The notes below the pieces were generated by a model. The model was not told the DNA's origin and ran no database searches. It was given only the letters and a program-made list of their open reading frames with translations. The translations under genes were made by a program, and so were the position numbers. Below, piece after piece: positions 8,975 through 16,882 of a stretch of 64,000 nucleotides of DNA (within the stretch, counting starts at the first letter, position 1; each line of letters starts with the position of its first letter). The DNA comes from Longispora fulva. GTDB taxonomy: Bacteria > Actinomycetota > Actinomycetes > Mycobacteriales > Micromonosporaceae. Location: positions 434,001 through 498,000 of the forward strand of contig NZ_JADOUF010000001.1 in the NCBI RefSeq assembly GCF_015751905.1, in the 5' to 3' direction.

Positions 8975-9859
8975 TTGGCTATCAATGAGTACAGCGTCGT
9001 CGCGGCAGCGGACGCCGAGGTGGCGTTCGAGCAGATCGCGAACGCCGCGCGCTGGCCACAGCTGCTCACCAGCGTGGTGCACGCGGAGTACACGCGTCGC
9101 GGCGGCGCGCACGAGACGGTCAGCGTGTGGGAACTGCGGGCCGGCGACACCGTCGAGGTCTGGCAGGCCCGGCGGACCATCGACCGCGACGCCCTGCTGG
9201 TCGCGTTCGTCACGGACGACGTGCGCGGCGAATGGCGGTGCCAGCCGCTCCCCGACGGGGGTACCCGGATCGTGGTCCGGCTCGAGACCTCCGGGCCCGG
9301 CGAGGAAGCGGCCGCCGACGCGCTCGCCTGGCTCGAGGGGTTCCGCCTCGCCGCCGAGCGGGCCGACGAGCTCGCCACGCTGACCCTGGACTTCGAGGAC
9401 CCGCTGTTCGCCGGCGGCGCCGTCAGCGACGCCTACCGGGTCCTCTACGAGGCCGACCGGTGGCCCGAGAAGCTCAGCCACGTGCTGCGCCTGGACATGA
9501 CCGAGGCCGTGCCGAACATCCAGTTCTTCGACATGGACACCAAGGCCAAGGACGGCAGCACCGTGACCACCCGGTCCGTGCGGGTCTGCCTGCCGCAGCG
9601 GCTCATCGTGTACAAGCAGATCAGCCCGCCGCCGCTCCTGGAAGTCCACACCGGACACTGGAGGTTCACCCCGACGCCCGAGGGCGTGATCCTGGGCGCC
9701 CGGCACACCTGCACCATCCGGCCCGACCGGCTCGACGTCCTCGGCGAGGGCACCACCCTGACCGACGCGCGCAAGTACCTGCGCCGGTTCCTCAGCGCCA
9801 ACAGCACCACCAACCTCCGGCTCGCCAAGACGTACGCCGAGGAACAGGCCGGCCGCTGA
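8975..9859 (+). CDS. Didomain polyketide aromatase/cyclase (SRPBCC)
   Basis: A TTG start at 8975 lies behind a GAGAGGAAGCGG purine tract and yields 294 residues. Two SRPBCC (START-like) domains lie in tandem, about residues 1-145 and 150-290; the second contains VLRLDMTEAVPNIQFFDMD and the family's GARHTCTI strand. Didomain enzymes of this size (OxyK, MtmQ, ActVII class) close and aromatise the first ring of a reduced or non-reduced polyketide chain. It begins a tightly packed operon whose next gene overlaps by one base. Product regiochemistry cannot be read from sequence. Confidence 0.88.
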   Translation: MAINEYSVVAAADAEVAFEQIANAARWPQLLTSVVHAEYTRRGGAHETVSVWELRAGDTVEVWQARRTIDRDALLVAFVTDDVRGEWRCQPLPDGGTRIVVRLETSGPGEEAAADALAWLEGFRLAAERADELATLTLDFEDPLFAGGAVSDAYRVLYEADRWPEKLSHVLRLDMTEAVPNIQFFDMDTKAKDGSTVTTRSVRVCLPQRLIVYKQISPPPLLEVHTGHWRFTPTPEGVILGARHTCTIRPDRLDVLGEGTTLTDARKYLRRFLSANSTTNLRLAKTYAEEQAGR

Positions 9860-11088
9860 TGACCGCCGTGGACTTCTGTGTCGTCGGCGGCGGGCCGGCC
9901 GGGCTGGCCCTGTCGCTGCTCCTGCTCCGGTCGGGGGCCACCGTCGCCCTCGTCGAGCGGTCGAGGACCCTGGACCGCGAGTACCGGGGCGAGATCCTGC
10001 AGCCCGGCGGCGCCCGGATCCTCGACGCGCTGGGCGTGCTCTCCGGCATCCGCGAGCGCGGGGCCTACCCGTTGAGCGGATTCCAGTTCCTCGCCGGCGG
10101 CGCGACCGTGCTCGACGTCGACTACACCGCGCTGCCCGGCCCGCACAACCACCTGCTCAGCCTTCCGCAGCGCCACCTCCTGGCCGAGCTGCTCGACGAG
10201 TGCGGCCGGTATCCCGGGTTCACCCACCTGGCCGGCAGCCGGGTCCGGGAGCTGCTCACCGACGGCGGGCGGGTCACCGGGGTCGTCGCCGACGAGGCGG
10301 TCTCGGCGCTGTGCGTGATCGGTGCCGACGGCCGGTACTCCAAGGTCCGCCAGCTCGCCGGCATCGACACCACGCGGCTGGACGTGTTCGACCAGGATCT
10401 GCTGTGGTTCAAGCTCACCGCGCCGGCCGACCGCCGGCCCGGCCGGGTGCAGATCCACCGCGGCGAGGGCGGCGCGGTCCTGGTGCACGACTCCTACCCC
10501 GACCGGGTGCAGCTCGGCTGGACCCTGCCCCATCAGGGCTACGCGGCGATCGCCGAGCGGGGTGTGGAGTACGTCCGGGCCATGATCTCGCGCACCGTGC
10601 CGCAGTACGCCGACCTGATCGCCGAGCAGGTCACCGACCTGAAGGACCTCACGCTGCTCGACGTGTTCGCCGCGACGGCCACCGAGTGGGTCCGCGACGG
10701 GCTCGTGCTGATCGGCGACGCCGGGCACACCCACGGCCCGCTCGGTGCCCAGGGCATCAACCTGGCGCTGCAGGACGCGGCGCTCGTCCACCCGGTGCTG
10801 ATGGCCGCACTGGCCAAGGGGGAGGCCGGCGCGGACACCCTCGGCGAGTTCGTCACGGCCCGACGTCCCGATGTGGAGCGGGTCATGCAGGTGCAGCTCG
10901 CCCAGGCCAAGGGGATGCTGGCGGGCCCGCCCGGTCCGGGTGGTCCCGCCGGCCCTCCCGGTCCCGGTGGGCCGCCCGGTGTCGGCAGCCCGCCCGCCGG
11001 GGCCGATCTCACCTCGTGGATCGCGTTCGGCAACCCCGCGATCCGCGTCCACTCCGACCTGTTCGTCGACCACGCCCGGAGAGGCTGA
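9859..11088 (+). CDS. FAD-dependent aromatic hydroxylase with a collagen-like insert
   Basis: The ATG at 9859 overlaps the aromatase stop and gives 409 residues. N-terminal VVGGGPAGLALSLLLLRSG binds the FAD dinucleotide, VIGADGRYSKVR is the second motif, and GDAGHTHGPLGAQGIN is the flavin-ribityl motif of the PHBH/UbiH class. A hydroxylation of the tetracyclic or tricyclic core is likely. Residues about 355-377 form an unusual run of Gly-Pro-Pro/Gly-Pro-Gly triplets that does not belong to the family, placed just before the last 30 residues. It probably forms a flexible or polyproline loop. The step it catalyses is not determinable here. Confidence 0.82.
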   Translation: MTAVDFCVVGGGPAGLALSLLLLRSGATVALVERSRTLDREYRGEILQPGGARILDALGVLSGIRERGAYPLSGFQFLAGGATVLDVDYTALPGPHNHLLSLPQRHLLAELLDECGRYPGFTHLAGSRVRELLTDGGRVTGVVADEAVSALCVIGADGRYSKVRQLAGIDTTRLDVFDQDLLWFKLTAPADRRPGRVQIHRGEGGAVLVHDSYPDRVQLGWTLPHQGYAAIAERGVEYVRAMISRTVPQYADLIAEQVTDLKDLTLLDVFAATATEWVRDGLVLIGDAGHTHGPLGAQGINLALQDAALVHPVLMAALAKGEAGADTLGEFVTARRPDVERVMQVQLAQAKGMLAGPPGPGGPAGPPGPGGPPGVGSPPAGADLTSWIAFGNPAIRVHSDLFVDHARRG

Positions 11089-11093
11089 CCGCC

Positions 11094-11525
11094 ATGTCGT
11101 CCACCCTGTCTGCCCTAGCCGAGTTACGCGCCGAGGTGGAACAGTTCTACGCCACCCACTTCCACCTGCTCGACTCCGGAGCGGCGGAGGAATGGGCCCT
11201 GACCTTCACCGAGGACGGCGCCTTCCATCCGCCGAGCGGCGCCGACCCCGTACGGGGCCGCGCCGCGCTCACGGCCGGGGTGGGCGCCGGATACCAGCGG
11301 CTGCTGGAGGCCGGGGAGGTGCACCGGCACTGGCACGGCATGGTCGCCGTCGAGGCGGCCGGGGACGGGACGGTGCGCGCGAAGTGCTACGCGCTGATCC
11401 TGGCCACCCCCGTCGGCGGCACGGCCCGGGTGCACCTGACCTGCGTCTGCGAGGACGTCCTCGTCCGTGACGGGGAGAAGCTCCTTGTCGCCGAGCGGCG
11501 CGTAACCCGCGACGACCTGCCATGA
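11094..11525 (+). CDS. SnoaL/NTF2-like protein, probable polyketide tailoring accessory
   Basis: The protein has 143 residues, the usual size of a single NTF2-like cone fold. It begins with an amphipathic helix (ALAELRAEVEQFYATHFHLLDSG), followed by WALTFTEDGAFHPP and the beta strands seen in SnoaL-type and ring-hydroxylating accessory proteins. Members act as polyketide cyclases, hydroxylase helpers or dehydratases, so the exact role is open. It sits between an FAD hydroxylase and sugar genes in a cotranscribed run, with an ATGA overlap into the next gene. A HWHG segment could supply catalytic His residues. Confidence 0.7.
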   Translation: MSSTLSALAELRAEVEQFYATHFHLLDSGAAEEWALTFTEDGAFHPPSGADPVRGRAALTAGVGAGYQRLLEAGEVHRHWHGMVAVEAAGDGTVRAKCYALILATPVGGTARVHLTCVCEDVLVRDGEKLLVAERRVTRDDLP

Positions 11526-12589
11526 AGGGCCTGGTCCTGGCCGGTGGGGCCGGCACCAGGCTCCGGCCGATCAGCCACTCGATGCCCAAGCAGCTGGTAC
11601 CGGTGGCGAACAAGCCAGTCCTGGTGCACTGCCTGGAGAACCTCGCCGACATCGGGGTCGCCGACATCGGCGTCATCGTCGGCGACCGGGGCGCGGAGAT
11701 CCGCGCCGTCGTGGGCGACGGTTCGCGGTGGGGCGTCCGGGTCACCTACATCCAACAGGACAGGGCACTCGGCCTGGCGCACGCCGTCCTGATCGCCCGG
11801 GACTTCCTCGGCGACGACGATTTCGTGATGTACCTCGGCGACAACATTCTCGCCGGCGGGCTCGCGCACCTGGCCACGGCGTTCGCCGAACGCGCGCCGG
11901 CCGCGCAGGTGGTGGTCACCCCGGTCCCGGACCCGACCCAGTTCGGGGTCGCGGTCGTCGACGGCACCGGCCGGGTCACGCGGCTGGTGGAGAAGCCGCG
12001 CCGGCCGGAGGGCGACCTGGCGGTGATCGGCGTGTACTTCTTCACCCCCGCCGTGCACGAGGCGGTGCGGGCGATCAAACCCAGCGGACGCGGTGAACTG
12101 GAGATCACCGACGCGCTCCAGTGGCTGGTCGCCGAGGGACGGCACGTGCACGCCGAAAGATTCGGCGGGTACTGGCGCGACACCGGTCAGATCGACGACG
12201 TGCTGGAGTGCAACCGGGTCCTGCTCGGTCGCCTCACCGGCCGGATCGACGGGGCCGTGGACTCCGACAGCGTGCTGACCGGCGTGGTGGTCGTCGAACC
12301 CGGAGCCAAGATCGTCCGTTCCCGGATCGAGGGGCCGGTGATCATCGGCGCGGACACCCTCGTGGAGGACAGCCGCGTGGGGCCCCACACCTCGCTGGGT
12401 CGCGGCTGCGTCCTGCGCGGCGCCGGGCTGGACTCCTCCATCGTGCTCAACGACGTGTCCGTACTCGGGGTCCGCGGCATCTCCGGTTCGCTGATCGGCC
12501 GATCCGCACAGGTCAGCCGGGTCGCCGAGGAACCCCACCGGCACCGGTTGGTCATCGGCGACGACACGAAGGTCGAGGTACCGGGGTGA
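11522..12589 (+). CDS. Glucose-1-phosphate thymidylyltransferase (StrD/RmlA-long type)
   Basis: The product has 355 residues, the length of the StrD-like antibiotic-cluster form rather than the 290-aa RmlA. The N-terminal LAGGAGTRLRPISHSMPKQL is the nucleotide-binding signature, with VMYLGDNIL as the metal/sugar site. The C-terminal 110 residues form hexapeptide-like left-handed beta-helix repeats (VIIGADTLVEDS, SLGRGCVLRGAG). It makes dTDP-glucose, the entry to the deoxysugars attached by the four glycosyltransferases. It overlaps the flanking genes at both ends. Confidence 0.92.
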   Translation: MKGLVLAGGAGTRLRPISHSMPKQLVPVANKPVLVHCLENLADIGVADIGVIVGDRGAEIRAVVGDGSRWGVRVTYIQQDRALGLAHAVLIARDFLGDDDFVMYLGDNILAGGLAHLATAFAERAPAAQVVVTPVPDPTQFGVAVVDGTGRVTRLVEKPRRPEGDLAVIGVYFFTPAVHEAVRAIKPSGRGELEITDALQWLVAEGRHVHAERFGGYWRDTGQIDDVLECNRVLLGRLTGRIDGAVDSDSVLTGVVVVEPGAKIVRSRIEGPVIIGADTLVEDSRVGPHTSLGRGCVLRGAGLDSSIVLNDVSVLGVRGISGSLIGRSAQVSRVAEEPHRHRLVIGDDTKVEVPG

Positions 12590-13524
12590 ACGTGGTCGTC
12601 CTGGGCGGGACGGGATTCGTCGGCAGACACCTGTGCGCGGCGTTCGTCGCCGCGGGCCACGACGTCCTCGCCATCGCCTCCAACCGGGTGTCCGACCCGC
12701 CGTCGCGGCTGCTGACCATGGACCTGCTCGCGCTCGACACGGCCGCGCTGACCGTCCTGTTCGTCGCCGAGCGGACGGACATCGTCGTCAACGCCACCGG
12801 GGCGGTGTGGGGCGTCACCGACGACGAGATGGCCCGGGTGCACGTCACCCTCGTCGAGCACGTGCTGGACGCCATGGCCGCCATGCCCGGCGGGCCGCGT
12901 CTCGTGCAGCTCGGCTCGATGTACGAGTACGGACCGGCCCCCCGGGGCGTGGCGATCGGGGAGGACGTGCCGACCCGGCCGACCACCTGGTACAGCCAGA
13001 CCAAGCTGGCCGGCTCCGACGCGGTGCTGACCGCCGCCCGGTCGGGCCGCGTCGACGGCATCGTGCTGCGCGTGTCGACGGCGGTCGGATCCGGCGCCCC
13101 CGCCGACAGCCTGCCGGGCCGGGTCTGCGCGCAACTGCTCGCCGCGGCGGCGGACGAGCCGGCCGTCGTCCGGCTGACCCCGCTGCGGGACGTGCGGGAC
13201 TTCGTCGACGTCCGCGACGTCGCCGACGCGGTGGTGGCCGCCGCCACCGCGCCGGTCGGCGGTCGGGTGATCAACATCGGCAGCGGCACGGTCGTGCCGG
13301 TCCGCCGCCTCGTGGACCTCCTCGTCGAGGCCAGTGGCCTGGACGCCGAGGTCGTCGAGGTGCCGGCGGCCGGTCCGAGCCGGGCCGGGGACGGACTGGC
13401 CTGGCAGGAGGTGGACATCGCCACGGCGCGGCGGCTACTGGACTGGACGCCCCGCAGGGGCCTGGAGGACTCCGCCCGCGAGGTCTGGGCGGCGCGACTG
13501 GTACGGGAGGGTGGAACACGGTGA
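12586..13524 (+). CDS. NAD(P)-dependent sugar epimerase/dehydratase family reductase, likely 4-ketoreductase
   Basis: A GTG start gives 312 residues of the extended SDR fold: VVLGGTGFVGRHL at the N-terminus for NAD(P), and YSQTKLAG as the catalytic Tyr-xxx-Lys, with QLGSMYEYG carrying the Ser/Thr. Size and motif spacing resemble deoxysugar 4-ketoreductases (EryBIV, UrdR type) more than the 4,6-dehydratase RmlB, which has a longer body and TFDRSAAETHVDRS-like motif not seen here. The gene follows the thymidylyltransferase with a GTGA overlap. It probably sets C4 stereochemistry of one of the dideoxysugars. Confidence 0.75.
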   Translation: MNVVVLGGTGFVGRHLCAAFVAAGHDVLAIASNRVSDPPSRLLTMDLLALDTAALTVLFVAERTDIVVNATGAVWGVTDDEMARVHVTLVEHVLDAMAAMPGGPRLVQLGSMYEYGPAPRGVAIGEDVPTRPTTWYSQTKLAGSDAVLTAARSGRVDGIVLRVSTAVGSGAPADSLPGRVCAQLLAAAADEPAVVRLTPLRDVRDFVDVRDVADAVVAAATAPVGGRVINIGSGTVVPVRRLVDLLVEASGLDAEVVEVPAAGPSRAGDGLAWQEVDIATARRLLDWTPRRGLEDSAREVWAARLVREGGTR

Positions 13525-14240
13525 CCATGGATCTACGGGGCAGGACGGCGCTCGTGACGGGAGGGACCAGGGGGCTGGGGCTGGCGATCGCCCGCAAACT
13601 CTGCGCGAGCGGCTGCGACGTGTACGTCAACTACGCCCGCTCGGAGGCCGACGCCGCCAGGGCTGTGGCGGAACTCGCGGGTCTGCCTGGCGTCGCCACC
13701 CTGCTGCGGGGCGACGCCCGCCGGCCGGAGGCCCTGCTCGCCGGCCTCGACCGGCTGGACGTCTACGTGCACAACATCTCCTCGTTCCATCCGGCTCCTG
13801 ACGGCCTGCCCACACTGCCCGACCTGCGCGCGGACCTCGCGATGGCCGTCGAACCGCTACTCGGCGCGGTGCTGCCGCTGCGGGACCTGATGGCGGGCGG
13901 GCTCGGCAGGGTCATCGCGGTGTCGAGCGTCGGCGCGCGCCGGGTGGTCCCGGCCTACGCCAATCTCGGGGTGGCCAAGGCGGCCCTGGAGAGCCTGGTG
14001 CGCTACCTCGCCGTCGAGCTGGCGGGCCAGGGCATCGCCGTCAACGCGGTGTCCACCAGCAAGCTCGACAAGGGCGGGGACGGCGCCGCCGAGCGCATGC
14101 TCGCCTCCCGTACTCCGGCGGGACGCCTGAGCACCCCCGCCGACGTCGCCGACGTCGTGGCGCTGCTGTGCGCCGACGAGGCGGCCTGGATCCACGGGCA
14201 GGTCATCACCGCCGACGGCGGTCTGGGCCTGCGCGCCTGA
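13521..14240 (+). CDS. FabL-like short-chain reductase (enoyl-reductase-type SDR)
   Basis: The start is GTG at 13521 (GTGA overlap) or ATG at 13527; length about 239 residues. GGTRGLGLAIA binds the cofactor. The active-site spacing is YANLGVAK, that is Tyr-x6-Lys, followed by AALESLVRYLAVEL. This is the pattern of FabI/FabL enoyl-ACP reductases, not the Tyr-x3-Lys of ordinary ketoreductases. Relatives such as OxyM and MtmT-type reductases occur in tetracycline and aureolic acid clusters. It is expected to reduce a ring ketone or enone of the polyketide. It sits next to the OxyN-like cyclase gene. Confidence 0.78.
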   Translation: MTMDLRGRTALVTGGTRGLGLAIARKLCASGCDVYVNYARSEADAARAVAELAGLPGVATLLRGDARRPEALLAGLDRLDVYVHNISSFHPAPDGLPTLPDLRADLAMAVEPLLGAVLPLRDLMAGGLGRVIAVSSVGARRVVPAYANLGVAKAALESLVRYLAVELAGQGIAVNAVSTSKLDKGGDGAAERMLASRTPAGRLSTPADVADVVALLCADEAAWIHGQVITADGGLGLRA

Positions 14241-14255
14241 GCCTGAAAGGACACC

Positions 14256-15026
14256 ATGCGCATCATCGACCTGTCGTCGCCGATCGACTCCGAGGTGTGG
14301 GAACCGGACCCGGTCAGCCACGAGTACCTGTCGCACCGCGACGGCGCCCAGCACATGCGCGCCGGCATGCTGGAGAAGTTCGGCCTGGACTTCGACCCCG
14401 CCGAGCTGCCGGACGGGGAGTTCCTGGACCTGGACTTCATCCGCGCGTCCACCCACACCGGGACGCACGTCGACGCCCCGTCGCACTACGGGACGCGGAC
14501 CAGCTATGGCGTTCCCCGCACCATCGACCAGATGCCGCTGGACTGGTTCCACCGGCCCGGCTTCGTGCTCGACCTGACCGCGGCGCCCACGGGCGCGGTG
14601 GACGCGGCGTTCCTCAAGGACGCGATCGACCGGTCCGGCCACACGCCCCGACCGATGGACATCGCGTTGCTGAACACCGGCGCCGACGCGCGGCACGGGA
14701 CGCCGGAGTACTTCACCGAGTTCACCGGGCTCGACGGCCCGGCGACCGAGCTCCTGCTCGACCTGGGCGTCCGGGTGATCGGCACGGACGCGTTCAGCCT
14801 GGACGCGCCCTTCACCGACATCATCCGGCGGTACTCGGCCTCCCGGGACCGCTCGGTGCTCTGGCCGGCGCACTTCGTCGGACGGCGGCGCGAGTACAGC
14901 CAGATCGAGCGGTTGGCGAACCTGGGCGCCCTGCCACCGTCCGGATTCACTGTCGTGTGCTTTCCGGTGAAGATCGCCAGGGCCGGCGCGGGGTGGACCC
15001 GGGCCGTGGCGCTGCTGGACGACTGA
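14256..15026 (+). CDS. Polyketide cyclase of the kynurenine-formamidase fold (OxyN/MtmX type)
   Basis: The protein has 256 residues and shows HTGTHVDAPSHYG, the metal-binding His-x-Gly-Thr-His-x-Asp-x-Pro signature of the cyclase superfamily (formamidase fold). Further landmarks are VIGTDAFSLDAPF and the C-terminal VCFPVKIARAGAGW. Homologs OxyN and MtmX close a late ring in tetracycline and aureolic acid biosynthesis, which is a main reason for placing cluster 1 in that family. An RBS (GAAAGGA) precedes the ATG. It is the last gene of the run beginning at the aromatase and is followed by a strong terminator hairpin. Confidence 0.85.
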   Translation: MRIIDLSSPIDSEVWEPDPVSHEYLSHRDGAQHMRAGMLEKFGLDFDPAELPDGEFLDLDFIRASTHTGTHVDAPSHYGTRTSYGVPRTIDQMPLDWFHRPGFVLDLTAAPTGAVDAAFLKDAIDRSGHTPRPMDIALLNTGADARHGTPEYFTEFTGLDGPATELLLDLGVRVIGTDAFSLDAPFTDIIRRYSASRDRSVLWPAHFVGRRREYSQIERLANLGALPPSGFTVVCFPVKIARAGAGWTRAVALLDD

Positions 15027-15048
15027 GCCCGGCGCCTCGCCCCCCACG

Positions 15049-15082
15049 TGCGCGGGGTCCTCGCCCAGGAGGACCCCGCGCA
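15049..15082. terminator. Perfect 14-bp hairpin between convergent genes
   Basis: TGCGCGGGGTCCTC (15049-15062) and its exact inverse complement (15069-15082) enclose a 6-base loop. It lies 22 bp past the cyclase stop and 43 bp from the oxygenase stop on the other strand, so it should end transcripts from both sides. No T-run follows, as is common in GC-rich actinomycetes. Confidence 0.8.
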
Positions 15083-15125
15083 TGCTGGCGTGGGCCCCGG
15101 GGACCGGGACCGCCCGCCGGGCGGT

Positions 15126-16724
15126 TCAGCGGGCGCTCAACGCCAGTGGCCGCAGGGCGTCGGCGAGGGCCGCGGTGGTCAACCGTTCGCCCCGGGCGGA
15201 GACGTACCCGTCCGGGCGGATCAGCAGCCAGCCCGTCGGCCCCAGCCCCAGGTCCCCGCGCAGCGCGCCGCCGGGATCGGGCAACGGGCCGGGGCCGGTC
15301 GGGCTCGGGCCGGCGTCGACCGTGCGCACCGACAGCCACCCGGAGTTCTTCGCCGCCAGCCGTGCCGGATCGGCGGTCGCGCCGTCGGGACCGACCAGCA
15401 GCGTCCAGCGGGGATCGCGCAATTCCTCCAGCAGGCCGGACCAGCCGGCCCCGTCGCCCGCCGGAGCCGTCACCTGGGCGACCCGCTGGCCGGGCCGGGG
15501 CCCGGGGCCGGCCGGGGCGGCCACGGTGAGCGGACCGTCCGGGTACCCGATGTTGAGCCCGGAGATCTTGCCGAGGATCTGCTGCTGGAGCTTCGCGCGC
15601 AGCGGGCGCAGGTTGCGGACGACGGCGAAGAACAGCGGCTGGGTCGCGCCGGCGATCGCGCTGCGCAGCGCGACGAGGCGGGCGGCGTTCCTGGTCGAGC
15701 CGAGCAGGGCCGCGCCGATCGGGACCCGTTCGGCGTCGTAGCTGTCCAGCAGGGCGGGGCCGGCGTGGCCCTGAATGACCATGGCGAGCTTCCAGCCGAG
15801 GTTGAACGCCTCCTGGATCCCCGTGTTCAGCCCCTGCCCGGAGGCGGGGCTGTGCACGTGTGCCGCGTCGCCGGCCACCAGGCACCGGTCGACCCGCATC
15901 CGGTGCACCATCCGTTGCTGCGCGGTGAACACCGACACCCAGTGCGGGGGGCCGACCGTCACCGGGCGGTCGAGCCCGTCGGACAGGACGGAGGCGAAGC
16001 GCCCGCGCACCGCGTCGTCGTCGGTCCCGGCCCACGTGCCGGACGTGTCGATCATGCGCCAGCGCCGGTCACCAGGGAGCGGTACCAGAAGGAAGTTGTC
16101 GCCGACCGACCGGACCAAATAGAGGCTGTCGCGGGCCAGCCCGGTGTCGACGTCGGCGTCGGCGAGCAGCCACGTCTCGTGTGAGTCCCCGGTCAGCGGG
16201 AGCCCCAGCTGCTTGCGCACCGTGCTGTGCCCGCCGTCGCAGCCGACCAGCCAACCGACCTCGGCGGTCTCCGTCGATCCGTCGAGGTGCCGCAGTTCGG
16301 CCCGCACCCCGTCGCCGTCCTGCTCCAACGCGGTGATCCGCACCCCCCACTCGACGGTGACGCCGAGCCGGGCGACCGCGTCGCGGAGCACCCGCTCGGT
16401 GTCGACCTGGCCGAGCCCGAGGGTGAACGGGTAGCGGGTCGGGTTCGGGGTGAAGTCCGTGCCGAGCCGGGCGAGCTGACGCCCGTTCTGGTACAGGGTG
16501 AACGCCTCGATCCGCAGCCCGAGGGCGAGCAGCTCGTCGACGACACCCATCTGGTCGAAGGTCTCCAGGGTCCGCGCGTGCATCGAGGTCGCACGGCTCG
16601 TCGTCGCCGGACCCTCCGCCGCGTCGATCAGGCGGACCCGCACGCCGCGCCGGCGCAGTTCGTGCGCCACGGTCAGCCCGACCGGGCCGGCGCCGACGAC
16701 GAGCGCCTCACGTAAGTCAGTCAT
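15126..16724 (-). CDS. FAD-dependent oxygenase (MtmOIV/RdmE/PgaE-type, 530-aa class)
   Basis: The 532-residue protein has the two-domain layout of polyketide flavoprotein monooxygenases: VVGAGPVGLTVAHELRRRG for FAD, LVGCDGGHSTVRK, GDAAHVHSPASGQGLNTGIQ, then a thioredoxin-like C-terminal domain of about 130 residues. The family includes hydroxylases (OxyL, PgaE) and the Baeyer-Villiger oxygenase MtmOIV, so hydroxylation and C-C cleavage are both possible. Codon 4 is the rare TTA (16713-16715), making translation dependent on the bldA tRNA. A SARP-type promoter places its -10 just 7 bp before the ATG, implying a leaderless mRNA. It diverges from the ketosynthase operon. Confidence 0.85.
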   Translation of the reverse strand: MTDLREALVVGAGPVGLTVAHELRRRGVRVRLIDAAEGPATTSRATSMHARTLETFDQMGVVDELLALGLRIEAFTLYQNGRQLARLGTDFTPNPTRYPFTLGLGQVDTERVLRDAVARLGVTVEWGVRITALEQDGDGVRAELRHLDGSTETAEVGWLVGCDGGHSTVRKQLGLPLTGDSHETWLLADADVDTGLARDSLYLVRSVGDNFLLVPLPGDRRWRMIDTSGTWAGTDDDAVRGRFASVLSDGLDRPVTVGPPHWVSVFTAQQRMVHRMRVDRCLVAGDAAHVHSPASGQGLNTGIQEAFNLGWKLAMVIQGHAGPALLDSYDAERVPIGAALLGSTRNAARLVALRSAIAGATQPLFFAVVRNLRPLRAKLQQQILGKISGLNIGYPDGPLTVAAPAGPGPRPGQRVAQVTAPAGDGAGWSGLLEELRDPRWTLLVGPDGATADPARLAAKNSGWLSVRTVDAGPSPTGPGPLPDPGGALRGDLGLGPTGWLLIRPDGYVSARGERLTTAALADALRPLALSAR

Positions 16725-16730
16725 CGGGCG

Positions 16731-16762
16731 ACCGTCACATTCCGCGCTCGAGGTTCGTTCGA
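16731..16762 (-). promoter_or_regulatory. Predicted SARP-box promoter of the FAD oxygenase gene
   Basis: Read on the minus strand, TCGAACG (16762 to 16756) and TCGAGCG (16751 to 16745) are repeats 11 bp apart. After 8 bp comes GACGGT (16736 to 16731). The ATG begins 7 bp beyond this -10, at or next to the expected transcription start. TCGA is self-complementary, so the same bases also read as heptamers on the plus strand. Confidence 0.6.
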
Positions 16763-16792
16763 GGCTGCGTCGCGGGCACCGTCCACCCGCCT

Positions 16793-16824
16793 TCGAGGCC
16801 GGCTTGAGGGTCGCGGCAGACGCT
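16793..16824 (+). promoter_or_regulatory. Predicted SARP-box promoter of the minimal PKS operon
   Basis: TCGAGGC (16793-16799) and TTGAGGG (16804-16810) are direct repeats with an 11-bp period. GACGCT (16819-16824) follows after 8 bp, identical to the -10 proposed for the RmlD operon. The leader to the KS-alpha GTG is about 50 bp. Additional half-sites TCGAGGT (16748), TCGAGGC (16759) and TCGCGGG (16770) continue the 11-bp period upstream. Confidence 0.65.
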
Positions 16825-16882
16825 CGTCACCTCAGGCCGGCCAGCACATCCTGGTCGGCCGGTCAACGTGAAGGGAGCTGCG

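Noticed and set aside
9127-9858. Upstream extension of the FAD hydroxylase frame
   Set aside because: It runs inside the aromatase gene in another frame, is Arg-rich and lacks motifs; the ATG at 9859 starts exactly at the dinucleotide-binding fold.
16748-16776. Extra plus-strand heptamers TCGAGGT, TCGAGGC, TCGCGGG at 11-bp steps as a third promoter
   Set aside because: No -10-like hexamer lies 8 bp beyond; the first two are explained by the self-complementary TCGA cores of the minus-strand box.
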